A DNA stretch of 43,365 bases from an uncultured bacterium (GTDB taxonomy: Bacteria > Omnitrophota > Gorgyraeia > Ghiorseimicrobiales > Ghiorseimicrobiaceae): the NCBI GenBank assembly GCA_913009335.1, contig CAJVXN010000016.1, positions 1 through 43,365 of the forward strand, written 5' to 3'. The notes beneath the pieces are model-generated. The model saw only the letters and a list, made by a program, of their open reading frames with translations, did not search any database and was not told the DNA's origin. Below, piece by piece: positions 6,702 through 19,863 of this stretch. Position numbers and translations under genes: made by a program. Each line of letters opens with the position of its first letter. The first letter of the stretch is position 1.

Positions 6702-8258
6702 TCAAGACGTTTTTTTGCGAGTATTAAACCACTGATTTAATCCGCTTAATGTACCGTATATTAACCAATATAAAACTAATCCTGAAGGCATGCGATAAAA
6801 AATAAACCCAAAAAGCAACGGCATCATAAACATCATCATTCGCTGCTGGTCCGAAGAACCCCCTCCAGACATTGCTGCTGCGCTAAATTTCTGTTGCATA
6901 AACATGCTCCCCATCATTAAGATAGGCAAAAGATTAAATCCATCACCAATAATTGGATATTCCTGGGAAAAAGGAATAAGCCTATCTGGCTGAGATAAAT
7001 CTTTTATCCATAAAAATGTCGCTCCGCGCAAACCAATAAACCGCATTAATGCTTGATACAGGGCAAAAAACACAGGTATCTGCAAAATCATAGGTAAGCA
7101 CCCGCCCAGAGGGTTAACTCGATGTTCTTTGTATAACTCCATTGTCGCTTTATTTAACTGCTGAGGATTCTCCTTATAACGCTCTTGCAGCTCTTTAACC
7201 TTAGGCTGTAATATCTGCATCTCTTTCATTGAGCGTATTTGCTTAAGCGACAGTGGATACAGAATAAGAGAAATAAATATACCAAATAGCAGAATCGCTA
7301 CTCCCCAATTATGCGTAAACCTAAAAAAGAATTTTAGCACTGCCAAAAGCACCTGGCTTATTGGATCAAAAAAACCAAAATGCACGATATTCTCAAAACC
7401 TACGTTCAGCTTTGATAACTCGTCTAGATCTTGAGGTCCGCAATAAATCGTAAAAACATCTACCTGTTGCGATGAACTTAAAGAAGTAACAGGGGCATCA
7501 CCAACAGTTAGGCCAATCTTCACGCCAGATGCATCTTTTCCAATAAACACATTTTGTGCTGCTGCTGATGGGCGGACAAGAAAAGTAAAATAGCGATCAC
7601 GCACTCCAACCCAGTCACTCATCTGAGAAAACAATGTGCCGTCCCGCAGGCTTAGAAGTTTCTTACGAATTGTTTTCTTGGGCGTGTTAATTGCCAACTC
7701 CATAAATCTATTTTCATAAGCAGAACGCTCAACGACTTTAGATGCAAGTAAAATCTGCCGGGCAGGATTAGAAACATCGCCGCTTAATCCGCGCTCACTT
7801 CGTTCTAACACTATGCTATAGCTATCGTTAGAGATAGAAAAACGCCTGATAATTTCCCTGCCATTGCCCTTGAAGGTAAAAGTTATAACGCCCGGAAGCT
7901 GCCTCACCTTAAACTTAGAATTTAGCTCTTCCGGAACGATAAACAAATCTTCAAGGAAAAATTCCTCTGAATACTCCTTTAAAATAATCTTGTGGATATA
8001 AGCGCCAGGATTGGCAAAGATGATCTTAAACTTATCATTTTCAAACTCTACATACTCCTGAGGCTCAAGAACAGGAGATAGAGACTCCGTTGGCATAGAC
8101 GTTAGTTTGCTTGAAGGCACAGAGACAGAAGAAAGAATGTCCACACTTTTTGCCACATTCTCTTTGTTTTCAGTAGGATACATCTTTGAAACCAATAAAG
8201 AATAGCCAAATAATACAGTGGCAGATAATACAATAGCTAAAACTGTACGTTTTCCCAT
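6702..8258 (-). CDS. yidC: Membrane protein insertase YidC
   Basis: The 518-aa protein has an N-terminal membrane segment (TVLAIVLSATVLFGYSLLV), a large beta-rich extracytoplasmic domain (about residues 65-300), then the conserved insertase core: HNWGVAILLFGIFISLILYP, the cytoplasmic hairpin with MKEMQILQPKVKELQERYK, GGCLPMILQIPVFFALYQAL, and the C-terminal helices with QQRMMMFMMPLLFGFIFYRM. The long periplasmic domain is the diderm form. It inserts proteins into the inner membrane alone or with Sec. It lies 16 nt after yidD in the rpmH operon. Confidence 0.96.
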   Translation of the reverse strand: MGKRTVLAIVLSATVLFGYSLLVSKMYPTENKENVAKSVDILSSVSVPSSKLTSMPTESLSPVLEPQEYVEFENDKFKIIFANPGAYIHKIILKEYSEEFFLEDLFIVPEELNSKFKVRQLPGVITFTFKGNGREIIRRFSISNDSYSIVLERSERGLSGDVSNPARQILLASKVVERSAYENRFMELAINTPKKTIRKKLLSLRDGTLFSQMSDWVGVRDRYFTFLVRPSAAAQNVFIGKDASGVKIGLTVGDAPVTSLSSSQQVDVFTIYCGPQDLDELSKLNVGFENIVHFGFFDPISQVLLAVLKFFFRFTHNWGVAILLFGIFISLILYPLSLKQIRSMKEMQILQPKVKELQERYKENPQQLNKATMELYKEHRVNPLGGCLPMILQIPVFFALYQALMRFIGLRGATFLWIKDLSQPDRLIPFSQEYPIIGDGFNLLPILMMGSMFMQQKFSAAAMSGGGSSDQQRMMMFMMPLLFGFIFYRMPSGLVLYWLIYGTLSGLNQWFNTRKKTS

Positions 8259-8274
8259 AATTTAGATTTTTATT

Positions 8275-8487
8275 TTAGTTGACTGGATCATAGCCACCGG
8301 CAGAGAAAGGATGGCAGCGGATAATGCGCTTTAAAGTCTTGAATCCGCCTTTCAGCGCGCCATATCTTTCTATTGACTCGTGGGCATAACAAGAACAGCT
8401 CGGCCTAAAACGACAAGAAGGAGGCAACAAGCCGGAAATATAACTCCTATAGATATTAAGACCCCAAAGAATTGTTTTCTTAATCAT
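8275..8487 (-). CDS. yidD: Membrane protein insertion efficiency factor YidD
   Basis: The 70-aa product contains YRSYISGLLPPSCRFRPSCS, YAHESIERYGALKGG and RIIRCHPFSAGGYDPV, the diagnostic YidD (haemolytic domain) sequence with its conserved cysteines. It is a small membrane-associated protein that assists YidC-dependent insertion. The start ATGATTAAG overlaps the stop of a short anonymous frame in the preceding spacer. Position between rpmH and yidC is standard, but rnpA, usually just before it, is absent. Confidence 0.94.
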   Translation of the reverse strand: MIKKTILWGLNIYRSYISGLLPPSCRFRPSCSCYAHESIERYGALKGGFKTLKRIIRCHPFSAGGYDPVN

Positions 8488-8627
8488 AAGCTAGAGAGCG
8501 ATGGTTTGGCATCCGATAGCCAAAGCCATAACTCTTTACCGTCTGCGCCTCTGCAGCCTTGTCACCCCAGATGAAACTAACAATTCCTCCCGCAAAGCTC
8601 ACACCACAGCCCCACAAAACAGACAGG
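8488..8627 (-). other. rpmH-yidD spacer where rnpA would normally lie
   Basis: Only about 140 bp separate rpmH from yidD, too short for RnpA (about 110 aa). One minus-strand frame is open across it and ends in TAA overlapping the yidD ATG (ATGATTAA). Its possible GTG-start peptide includes SFAGGIVSFIWGDKAAEAQ and YGFGYRMPNHRSLAYD, which I do not recognise and which lacks the RnpA RNR motif. It could be a small unknown protein, a remnant, or untranslated leader for yidD. Confidence 0.4.
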
Positions 8628-8765
8628 CTACTTAGTAAGAACCTTGCGTCCTTTACGTCTTCTTCTTTTTAGAATTATTCTCCCCGCTGACGTACTCTTT
8701 CTCCGACGAAAACCGTGTACACGTTTACCCTTTATTTTTGTAGGCGTAGTTAAATTTTTCTTCAT
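8628..8765 (-). CDS. rpmH: 50S ribosomal protein L34
   Basis: This 45-aa gene is too short for the ORF track. The minus strand reads MKKNLTTPTKIKGKRVHGFR, then RRKSTSAGRIILKRRRRKGR and KVLTK, the L34 pattern with its HGFR and RRRxKGRK signatures. L34 is a small basic large-subunit protein and typically marks the origin region next to dnaA. A near-consensus promoter sits so close upstream that the transcript may have almost no leader, and no Shine-Dalgarno sequence is visible. Confidence 0.93.
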   Translation of the reverse strand: MKKNLTTPTKIKGKRVHGFRRRKSTSAGRIILKRRRRKGRKVLTK

Positions 8766-8773
8766 GATGTCAA

Positions 8774-8801
8774 ATTATAACATATTAACATTTTAAGTCA
8801 A
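8774..8801 (-). promoter_or_regulatory. Sigma70-type promoter for rpmH
   Basis: On the minus strand TTGACT (8801-8796), a 16-nt spacer and TATAAT (8779-8774) lie just upstream of the rpmH ATG at 8765. The start site would fall about 1-3 nt before the ATG. A second possible extended -10, TGGTATAAT, is near 8842-8850 on the same strand and would give a longer leader. Confidence 0.7.
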
Positions 8802-8885
8802 GAAAAATAACCTGGACGCCGGGAATTAAGTAGGATAAATTATACCACTATTCAATCTCTATATTTAAGCAAATTAAAATTTCTC

Positions 8886-8913
8886 TTGCAAAAAAAACCT
8901 ACTTTGATATAAT
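8886..8913 (+). promoter_or_regulatory. Sigma70-type promoter for dnaA
   Basis: TTGCAA (8886-8891), a 16-nt spacer and TATAAT (8908-8913) lie about 90 bp before the dnaA start, diverging from the rpmH promoter. The DnaA box at 8970-8978 lies in the leader, which would permit autoregulation by DnaA. Confidence 0.7.
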
Positions 8914-8969
8914 ACCCACCAGCCAGCAAAAAGGTGCCAGTCGATAAAGTAATTTTCTCATAACCTCGC

Positions 8970-8978
8970 TGTGAATAA
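8970..8978 (-). promoter_or_regulatory. DnaA box in the dnaA leader
   Basis: TGTGAATAA is the reverse complement of TTATTCACA, an exact match to the general DnaA box TTATNCACA. It lies 22 bp before the dnaA ATG. It is the only exact match I found in the rpmH-dnaA gap. Confidence 0.6.
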
Positions 8979-8999
8979 CTTGTGAATTTTTAAATAATC

Positions 9000-10361
9000 A
9001 TGGATATACTACCCGTCTGGACAAAAGTTCAAAAAATTATTGAGGGGAAAATCGGTTTAACCGCTACACAAACCTGGTTTAGCCCGGTAAAACCCAGCAT
9101 CAGAGGCGTAGACACCCTTGTGCTTGAAATGCCGGATAATTTTTTCAAAGATTGGTTTAATCAGCACTACCTAGGCTTAGTGGAAGAGACTTTAAAAGAT
9201 ATCGCTCCTACATTTCAAATTAGTCTGGCTGTCGCAGCAACTATTCCTAGCGATAAAAAGTCCCCGCCTATAACACCCCTTGTAAATTCTACCGGATCTC
9301 CAAATATAGAAGCAAAGCCCAAACCGGCGCAAACTGCAAAAACCCCCTACATGAACCCGCGGTATTCTTTTAATAATTTCGTTGTTGGCCCGTCTAATAG
9401 ATTTGCCCACGCCGCAGCCCTGGCAATAGTCGATGCTCCGGCTAAAGCCTACAACCCCTTATCTATCTACGGTGGGGTGGGGTTAGGAAAAACTCATTTA
9501 ATGCAAGCAATATGCCTGGGAATATACAATAAAAACCCTAAAGCAAAAATTTTCTACACAACATCGGAACGTTTTACTAACGAATTAATCAACGCTATAC
9601 AACATCACTCAACATCATCATTTCGTGCCAAATACCGTAATGTTGATATTTTACTTATCGATGATATCCAGTTTATCGCCGGGAAAGAATCCACGCAGGA
9701 AGAATTTTTTAATACCTTTAACGCTCTTTATGACACACATAAACAAATTATTTTCTCTTCAGACAGACCAACCAAAGAAATACCCAACCTGCAAGAACGG
9801 CTAGTTAGCCGCTTTGGATGGGGCCTTGTTACCGATATCCAACCCCCGGATTATGAAACCCGGGTTGCGATTCTTAAAAAAAAGCTGGAGCGGGAGCCGG
9901 TGAAAGTTCCCGATGAAGTGGTTTTATTCATTGCTGAACGTGTTAAAACCAACATAAGAGAATTAGAGGGAGCACTTATACGGGTTGTTGCTTATTCATC
10001 GCTCGAAGAAAAACCGGTTTCATTATCCCTGGCCCAAGAGATATTAAAAGACATGCTTAGAGAAACTAAAAAAATCATTACTATTGAACTAGTGCAGCGT
10101 TCAGTGGCAGAGTTTTTTAACCTAAGCGTTTCAGATCTTAAGAATAAAAAACGCAATAAAAACATAGTCTTACCTCGCCAAATTGCTATGTATTTAGCCA
10201 GACAGCTTACAAATCTTTCTTTTCCTGATATTGGCGACGCGTTTGGAGGGAAAGACCACACAACAGTACTTTACGCGTGTAATAAAATTAAACAACTTAT
10301 TAACAAGGATACAAAAGTATTGGATTTTATCAACAAGTTAACCACAGATATTAAACTTTAA
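9000..10361 (+). CDS. dnaA: Chromosomal replication initiator DnaA
   Basis: The 453-aa product has N-terminal domain I, a low-complexity linker, then the AAA+ domain beginning near RYSFNNFVVGPSNRFAHAAA, Walker A GGVGLGKTHL (about 159-168), Walker B ILLIDDIQF (about 217-225), and C-terminal DNA-binding domain IV with the signature FPDIGDAFGGKDHTTVLYAC. DnaA binds DnaA boxes and opens the origin. The ATG at 9000 has no clear Shine-Dalgarno sequence. The gene diverges from rpmH and leads the plus-strand replication cluster. Confidence 0.97.
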   Translation: MDILPVWTKVQKIIEGKIGLTATQTWFSPVKPSIRGVDTLVLEMPDNFFKDWFNQHYLGLVEETLKDIAPTFQISLAVAATIPSDKKSPPITPLVNSTGSPNIEAKPKPAQTAKTPYMNPRYSFNNFVVGPSNRFAHAAALAIVDAPAKAYNPLSIYGGVGLGKTHLMQAICLGIYNKNPKAKIFYTTSERFTNELINAIQHHSTSSFRAKYRNVDILLIDDIQFIAGKESTQEEFFNTFNALYDTHKQIIFSSDRPTKEIPNLQERLVSRFGWGLVTDIQPPDYETRVAILKKKLEREPVKVPDEVVLFIAERVKTNIRELEGALIRVVAYSSLEEKPVSLSLAQEILKDMLRETKKIITIELVQRSVAEFFNLSVSDLKNKKRNKNIVLPRQIAMYLARQLTNLSFPDIGDAFGGKDHTTVLYACNKIKQLINKDTKVLDFINKLTTDIKL

Positions 10362-10535
10362 TTAAAAGGTTATTAACAGGGTTTTATTTTTACAACATAT
10401 TGGTATTAAATAAGTTTTGTTTCTATTAAATAAAAAACGTCCCTCTATTACCACGACTACTATTTTTTTATTTAATAATTAATTATATTATAGCCCGAAC
10501 ACATGTTAAAAACTCGGGTGTATTGGAGAAAATCA
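10362..10535 (+). other. Candidate oriC: AT-rich dnaA-dnaN intergenic region
   Basis: This roughly 170-bp gap is strongly AT-rich, especially a final stretch of A/T runs near 10462-10492 that would suit a DNA unwinding element. One-mismatch DnaA boxes lie at its left edge: TTAACCACA (10338-10346, inside the dnaA end) and TTATTAACA (10380-10388). Gene orientation flips at the adjacent rpmH/dnaA boundary, supporting an origin here or in the 8766-8999 gap. Without a skew plot the exact site is inferred. Confidence 0.5.
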
Positions 10536-11627
10536 ATGAAAATACAAATTTTTAAAGATGATTTATTAAATAGTATCCAGATTGTACAGAATATAGTAAA
10601 CCCGAAAGCCAGTTTACCTATTCTTTCAAATATTTTACTTGAAGCAAAAGACAATAAACTTAAATTAATCACAACTGATTTAGATGTAGGTATTTTAGTT
10701 TCTATTCCAGTTAACATACAAGAACCTGGGAGTATTACTATTCCCGCGCGTAAGATATTCGAAGTAATTAGGGATTTACCTAGCGGTACCGTGAATATTA
10801 CTGTGAGGAAGAATAATATTGTCATAATCGAATCACAAAAATGCCAATTTAAATTAATGGGGCTCCCAAAAGACGAATTCCCTAATCTACCAACTTTTGA
10901 AGATAAAAAAGTGGTTAAAATAGAGCAAAAAATATTTAAAGAGATGTTGAATTTAACCTATTTTTCTTTATCTCGTGATGAAACACGTTATATTTTAAAT
11001 GGTATTTTAATGGAGATTAAACAAGATACTATAAAACTAATTTCTACTGATGGGAGGAGGTTGGCTGTTGTTGAGAGAAAACTAAGTACCCATACAAATC
11101 AAGAGATAAAAATAGTCGTGCCGACTAAGACAATTCAGGAACTACTCCGTAATTTAAAAGACGACGACATCCTATCTATTGTTTTAGGTTTAAATCAGGT
11201 AATGTTTGATTTATCGGGGATGTTGATAATCTCAAGGTTGATTGAAGGGGAATTTCCTAATTATCAACAGGTTATTCCACAGCCTGTGGATACGAAAATC
11301 AAGATAGATAAGGGTGATTTTTTACTAGCTTTAAAACGAGCGAGTTTGCTCTCCACGCCTGATTATCAGGCAGTAAAGTTAGAGGTGTTTAAGAATAAAA
11401 TGGTTGTTTCAAAATCTACCCCTGATATCGGAGAATCAAAAGAAGAGATAGATATAGAATACGGAGCAAAGGAATTAGCCGCGGGCTTTAATCCTAATTA
11501 TCTAATTGACGTGTTGAAGAACTTGAAATCCGAAGACATTGAGATTGAATTAACAGATAGCGAAAAACCCTGCGTTATAAGGCAAGAGGGGTATGTTTAT
11601 GTTGTTTTACCTATGAGGCTGAGCTAG
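10536..11627 (+). CDS. dnaN: DNA polymerase III beta subunit (sliding clamp)
   Basis: The product begins MKIQIFKDDLLNSIQIVQNI and contains NPKASLPILSNILLEA, GEFPNYQQVIP and a C-terminal YVYVVLPMRLS, all typical of DnaN. It forms the ring clamp that tethers polymerase III to DNA. I prefer the ATG at 10536 with GGAGAA about 6 nt upstream over the track start at 10503, giving 363 aa, the usual length. RecF, often next in this cluster, is absent; a DciA-like gene follows after 10 nt. Confidence 0.95.
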   Translation: MKIQIFKDDLLNSIQIVQNIVNPKASLPILSNILLEAKDNKLKLITTDLDVGILVSIPVNIQEPGSITIPARKIFEVIRDLPSGTVNITVRKNNIVIIESQKCQFKLMGLPKDEFPNLPTFEDKKVVKIEQKIFKEMLNLTYFSLSRDETRYILNGILMEIKQDTIKLISTDGRRLAVVERKLSTHTNQEIKIVVPTKTIQELLRNLKDDDILSIVLGLNQVMFDLSGMLIISRLIEGEFPNYQQVIPQPVDTKIKIDKGDFLLALKRASLLSTPDYQAVKLEVFKNKMVVSKSTPDIGESKEEIDIEYGAKELAAGFNPNYLIDVLKNLKSEDIEIELTDSEKPCVIRQEGYVYVVLPMRLS

Positions 11628-11637
11628 TTTTAATGAT

Positions 11638-11934
11638 ATGGGAAAACCAATTGCTATTAAAAGTATTATCAAAGAAGTTATTAATGGTTTAAGCCCGGCC
11701 GACGGGAATAATAAACAAAATATTACACGCGCATTAAATAAAGCTGTAGATGTAAAAACACTAAAACATATAAAACTAGAGGATTGTAAGGATGATAAAT
11801 TAATAATACGGGTAGATTCTTCCGTGTGGCTTTACACTTTAAATTTACGGGCACCAAAAATACTCTTACGTATAAATGACGCGCTTGGCGCCCCGGGTAT
11901 TAAAAGGTTAGTGTTTAGAATTGGGCGTGTGTAA
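11638..11934 (+). CDS. DciA-like (DUF721) replication protein
   Basis: The 98-aa product ends with VDSSVWLYTLNLRAPKILLR and a following GIKRLVFRIG, matching the DUF721/DciA fold. DciA is the ancestral loader or recruiter of the DnaB helicase in many bacteria that lack DnaC/DnaI. It lies between dnaN and gyrB, where DUF721 genes commonly occur next to recF. No strong ribosome binding site is visible and the start overlaps no other gene. Assignment rests on the C-terminal pattern and context. Confidence 0.82.
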   Translation: MGKPIAIKSIIKEVINGLSPADGNNKQNITRALNKAVDVKTLKHIKLEDCKDDKLIIRVDSSVWLYTLNLRAPKILLRINDALGAPGIKRLVFRIGRV

Positions 11935-11972
11935 ATATATAAACTTGTAAAATAAAAAGATGACGGAGATAG

Positions 11973-15707
<3,735 letters not shown>

Positions 15708-15725
15708 TTTATAGGAGTGGAAAAT

Positions 15726-18700
15726 ATGTATGCTAGAGGAGAAAGAGTAATTTCGGTTTATATAGAAGAGGAAATGAAGGATTCGTATATCTCTTATGCG
15801 ATGAGTGTTATTGTTGGGCGCGCGCTTCCGGATATAAGAGACGGATTAAAGCCGGTGCATCGGCGAATTCTTTATACGATGCATGAGCTTAATCTGCGCC
15901 ATAACCAGCCATACAAGAAGAGTGCGCGTATTGTTGGTGACTGTTTTGTTAAAGACACGATGATCCTTACAGAAGAAGGGCTTGTATCTATCCAGGATGT
16001 TAAACGGGGGGATGTCGTTTATACGCAGAGAGGATGTGGGCGTGTTAGCGAACTTTATGTGATGCCTCCGAAGGAATTGTTGCGAATAGAGCTTGATAAT
16101 GGAACATATAATACGGTTACGCCGTCACAGAAAATAAAGGTTTTAAACAGCGATTTTAAGCTGGAATGGAAAGAAGCCAACAGGTTAAAAAGCGGCGATT
16201 ATATTGTGGTAAAAAGCTGTTATCCGGATATAAAACGCAAGGCAAAATTGCGGAAAACCCATTTTTTAAATCCCGGGTGTTTGAATGAAAACATTGCTTA
16301 TCTATTAGGTCTTTTTGTTTCGGAGGGGTGGATAGAAAAAAACAAACAGAGAAAAGATACCTATAGGATTAGCATTGCCTGTAATAGCCGCCAGATTATA
16401 GAAAAGGCAGCAGATATATTAATGCAGGAATTTGATTACCTAGCGAATATAGAGAAGAAGCGCTATGTATATCAAAACGCCAAGGCAGAAGAGGCGGTAA
16501 ATTATAGATATACGCTAAGGATTAATAGGGAATATATAACCAAATTTTTCATTAGTAACTTTAAAATCGCGGGCCTTAAGGCGCCCACCAAGCAAATTCC
16601 TCGCCAAATTTTTATCTCTCCTGAATCCGTTATTTATGCTTTTATATCCGGCTTGGTAGACGGCGATGGCAGCGTGCATAATAAGCGTAATACTATTCAT
16701 TATGGCTCTGTGTCGGAGAAGTTAATAAACCAACTACAAATTTTACTTCAGCATTTAGGGGTGTTCGCGGAAAAATATAGTGATGATAATTTTAAAAAGA
16801 TTCATTTTATTTGCGGCAGGAGGGTGAAGCGTAGATTACCATTTCATAGCCTGGAATTGGGAGGGGTTAATGCTAAATTGCTTGCTTCTAAGATTTCCTT
16901 GTGCCAACAGAGCAAGGAAGCAAGGCGCACCCGGATTATCAGCCAAAGATTGAAAAAGGCAGCTTTTGAGGTAGTTCCTTATGCGGGTGAAAATATATTC
17001 GCGGAATTGACCAATAAACATATAGGCGGTGGATGGTATAAATCTGCTTCCGGCGAAAAATTCCGAGCGGGAATAAAATATTCCGCGGGATCTAAGATTC
17101 GATATTCAAAAGAGCTGAGAAGTTTGCCTCTACGGAAAACACAAATTATTGAATGGGGCATTAAGGAGAAACTAGAAAAGATAAAATCACCGCTCTATGA
17201 TTTTGTAAACCACATTATAAAAGATAATATATATTTTATAAAAGTCGCCTCCATAACTAAGGCGCCCAGCCAAACTACATATGATATCCAGGTAGACGGC
17301 GACCATGAATTTATTGCCAATGGTATGGTGTCGCATAATTGCTTGGGAAAATTTCATCCCCATGGCGATACTGCGGTCTATGACGCTTTGGTGCGCATGG
17401 TGCAGGATTTTTCTTTGCGCTATCCGCTTATCGATGGCCAGGGAAATTTTGGTTCTATTGACGGGGATTCCGCTGCGGCAATGCGTTATACAGAGGCCCG
17501 AATGAGCCCTATCAGCAATGAAATGCTGCTAGACATAGAAAGAGATACTGTAAATTTCTCTCCGAATTTTGACGCTTCCTTAAAAGAGCCGGTAATTCTC
17601 CCTTCCGTATTACCTAATCTATTAATTAATGGTTCATCTGGTATTGCTGTAGGCATGGCCACTAATATTCCTCCGCACAATTTAGGCGAGGTGGTTGACG
17701 GGATAGTTTATTTGCTGGATAATCCGGATGCCGATGTGAAACAGTTAATGCGTTTAATAAAGGGGCCGGATTTTCCTACGGGGGGGGTTATTTGCGGGAA
17801 GGTTGGCATAAAAAGCGCCTATTCAACGGGGCGCGGTAAGCTTCTTGTGCGTGGAAGGGCCGCGATTGAAAGGCAGAAAAACGGAAAAGATTTAATTCTT
17901 ATAAATGAAATTCCTTACCAGGTAAATAAAACTTCTCTAATCGAGTCTATCGTGGGTTTAGTGGAAAGCAAAAGAGTAGAAGGGGTTTCGGATATCCGAG
18001 ATGAGTCGGATAAAGACGGTATGCGTATTGTTATAGAGCTAAAGCGGGGGATCGAGCCGCAGATAATATTAAATCAGCTATATAAGCATACTCAGCTTGA
18101 GACGACATACGGCACAATACTTCTTGCTTTGGTAGGGGGAAGGCCCAGAGTTTTAACCCTCAAACAAATACTCTCCGAATATATTGTTCACCGCAAGATA
18201 GTTATCCGCCGGCGCACGCAATTTGACTTAGATAAGGCTTTAAAACGCGCCCACATTTTAGAGGGTTTAAAAATTGCCATAAAGTTTCTAGACAGGATCA
18301 TAAAAACAATACGCGCATCAAAGAACACTTCGGTAGCTAAGGCCGCGTTGATGAAGAACTTTAAACTTTCTGATTTGCAGGCGCAGGCAATTTTGGAAAT
18401 GCAACTACAGAGATTAACCGCTCTTGAGCGCGATAAGTTGGACGCTGAATACGCAGAAGTTTTAAAAAAGATTGAGTTATGCCGCGCTATCCTTGCCTCG
18501 GAGGAAAAAGTCGAGAATATCATAAAAGAGGAACTAAGCGATCTTAAAAAACGTTTTGGGGATGGGCGTAGAACCGAAATAGCCGCGGAACGCGAAGAGA
18601 TAGAGGTGGAAGATTTAATCGCCGAAGAAGATATGGTAGTGACCATATCGCATGCGGGATACGTAAAGAGACTGTCGGTGTCTGCCTATCGAAAACAGCG

Positions 18701-19775
18701 TAGGGGCGGGAAAGGTAGTACCGCGATGGGCATGAGGGATGAAGATTTTATTGAGCATTTATTTGTTGCTTCAACTAAAGATTATCTGCTTGTATTTACC
18801 AATAAAGGGAAAATCTATTGGCTTAAGGCCCATGAAATTCCCCAGGCAGGCAGGACATCTAAAGGAAAAGCGGTTGTTAATCTTTTAGAGATGTCTAATG
18901 ATGAGTCAATTTCCGGAGTAATTCCCGTTAAAGACTTTTCGCCGGATAAATATCTTTTGATGATTACAAAATACGGTTTGATTAAGAAGATAGATCTAGC
19001 GGCATTTAGCAAACCAAGGCGCGCTGGAATTATCGCTTTAGGTTTAGGTAAAGATGATCAGCTTGTAGATGTACAGCTTACCGATGGAGCAGGGGAGATA
19101 CTTATTGCGACATCTCAAGGTAAGGCCATAAGATTTAAGGATGCTGATGTGCGAGACATGGGTAGAGGGGCTCGCGGTGTGCGAGGGATTAGGCTTGCAA
19201 AAAAAGATATAGTAATCGGGACAGCACTTGTAAGGCGCGATGCGACCGTTCTTACCGTAACCGAACACGGTTTTGGCAAGAGAACTGATTTTGATGAGTA
19301 TAGACAGCAGTCCAGAGGAGGCAAGGGGATTATTAATCTTAAGACCACCGAAAGAAACGGAAATGCCGTAGCATTAAAATCGGTTATTGATGATGATGAG
19401 TTGATAATGATCACGCAAAGTGGCATGTTGGTTAGGTGTGCGATTAAAGATATCCGCGCAACCGGACGTTCGACACAGGGTGTGCGCCTAATAAGATTAT
19501 CTGATAAAGATAAAGTTGCTTGCGTGGCTCGCGTTGTACCCGAAGAAGAAGATAAAGTCGAGGCATTACGAGCAAAAGAAGAAGCAGCAAGGAAAGAAGA
19601 AGGTAAGGCCGAGGAAGAAAGCGCTCCGGGGGCAGTCGAGATAGAGCAGGAGGAAAAGGAATCAGAAGAAAATAAAGTAGTAGAAACGGCAAAGGTGGAA
19701 GAAGCAGCTAAGGGGAAAAAAGAAAAACCAAAGGAAAAGACTGTTTCTAAAAGAAAAATAAAAAGGAAAAGATAA
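15726..19775 (+). CDS. gyrA: DNA gyrase subunit A precursor with intein
   Basis: The precursor opens with [20 protein letters not shown] and [19 protein letters not shown], then KSARIVGD, the intein, [20 protein letters not shown] and the catalytic AAMRYTE. The tyrosine falls at extein position 122 after intein removal, as in E. coli. The C-terminal beta-pinwheel follows ([17 protein letters not shown] is the GyrA-box region). A Lys/Glu-rich tail of about 90 residues ends the protein. I choose ATG 15726 with AGGAG 8 nt upstream; the track GTG at 15717 overlaps that site. The precursor is 1349 aa and the exteins 883. It lies 18 nt after gyrB. Confidence 0.96.
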   Translation: MYARGERVISVYIEEEMKDSYISYAMSVIVGRALPDIRDGLKPVHRRILYTMHELNLRHNQPYKKSARIVGDCFVKDTMILTEEGLVSIQDVKRGDVVYTQRGCGRVSELYVMPPKELLRIELDNGTYNTVTPSQKIKVLNSDFKLEWKEANRLKSGDYIVVKSCYPDIKRKAKLRKTHFLNPGCLNENIAYLLGLFVSEGWIEKNKQRKDTYRISIACNSRQIIEKAADILMQEFDYLANIEKKRYVYQNAKAEEAVNYRYTLRINREYITKFFISNFKIAGLKAPTKQIPRQIFISPESVIYAFISGLVDGDGSVHNKRNTIHYGSVSEKLINQLQILLQHLGVFAEKYSDDNFKKIHFICGRRVKRRLPFHSLELGGVNAKLLASKISLCQQSKEARRTRIISQRLKKAAFEVVPYAGENIFAELTNKHIGGGWYKSASGEKFRAGIKYSAGSKIRYSKELRSLPLRKTQIIEWGIKEKLEKIKSPLYDFVNHIIKDNIYFIKVASITKAPSQTTYDIQVDGDHEFIANGMVSHNCLGKFHPHGDTAVYDALVRMVQDFSLRYPLIDGQGNFGSIDGDSAAAMRYTEARMSPISNEMLLDIERDTVNFSPNFDASLKEPVILPSVLPNLLINGSSGIAVGMATNIPPHNLGEVVDGIVYLLDNPDADVKQLMRLIKGPDFPTGGVICGKVGIKSAYSTGRGKLLVRGRAAIERQKNGKDLILINEIPYQVNKTSLIESIVGLVESKRVEGVSDIRDESDKDGMRIVIELKRGIEPQIILNQLYKHTQLETTYGTILLALVGGRPRVLTLKQILSEYIVHRKIVIRRRTQFDLDKALKRAHILEGLKIAIKFLDRIIKTIRASKNTSVAKAALMKNFKLSDLQAQAILEMQLQRLTALERDKLDAEYAEVLKKIELCRAILASEEKVENIIKEELSDLKKRFGDGRRTEIAAEREEIEVEDLIAEEDMVVTISHAGYVKRLSVSAYRKQRRGGKGSTAMGMRDEDFIEHLFVASTKDYLLVFTNKGKIYWLKAHEIPQAGRTSKGKAVVNLLEMSNDESISGVIPVKDFSPDKYLLMITKYGLIKKIDLAAFSKPRRAGIIALGLGKDDQLVDVQLTDGAGEILIATSQGKAIRFKDADVRDMGRGARGVRGIRLAKKDIVIGTALVRRDATVLTVTEHGFGKRTDFDEYRQQSRGGKGIINLKTTERNGNAVALKSVIDDDELIMITQSGMLVRCAIKDIRATGRSTQGVRLIRLSDKDKVACVARVVPEEEDKVEALRAKEEAARKEEGKAEEESAPGAVEIEQEEKESEENKVVETAKVEEAAKGKKEKPKEKTVSKRKIKRKR
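15942..17339 (+). mobile_element. GyrA intein with LAGLIDADG endonuclease
   Basis: The 466-aa intein occupies residues 73-538 (from ATG 15726). Block A is [13 protein letters not shown], the endonuclease motifs are [15 protein letters not shown] and [15 protein letters not shown], block F is [15 protein letters not shown], and block G is MVSHN with extein Cys next. The insertion point, RIVGD before LGKFHPHGD, is upstream of the known mycobacterial GyrA site next to the active tyrosine. Block B reads [11 protein letters not shown], so the usual TxxH histidine is glutamine. Confidence 0.95.
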
Positions 19776-19780
19776 ATATT

Positions 19781-19863
19781 GACCCCATCGTCTAGTATGG
19801 CTTGGGAACCCCGCCTGCGGCCACCGCCGCTGGCGGGGCAAGCGGGGCGACACCGGTTCAAAT
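19781..19863 (+). pseudogene. Truncated tRNA-Glu-like gene with palindromic anticodon-loop insertion
   Basis: GACCCCATCGTCTAGTATGG is identical to the 5' part of the intact tRNA-Glu at 20109. The region then carries an anticodon stem CCCCGC/GCGGGG enclosing a 27-nt GC-rich palindromic loop instead of 7 nt. The T arm begins (ACCGGTTCAAAT) but breaks off exactly at the ATG of the GIY-YIG ORF, so the 3' T-stem and acceptor strand are missing. It is not expected to make a tRNA. It starts 6 nt after the gyrA stop. Confidence 0.8.

Noticed and set aside
11261-11293. DnaA-box-like cluster in dnaN (TTATCAACA, TGTGGATAC)
   Set aside because: Each has a mismatch and the stretch encodes the conserved NYQQVIPQPVD segment, so coding constraint explains it.
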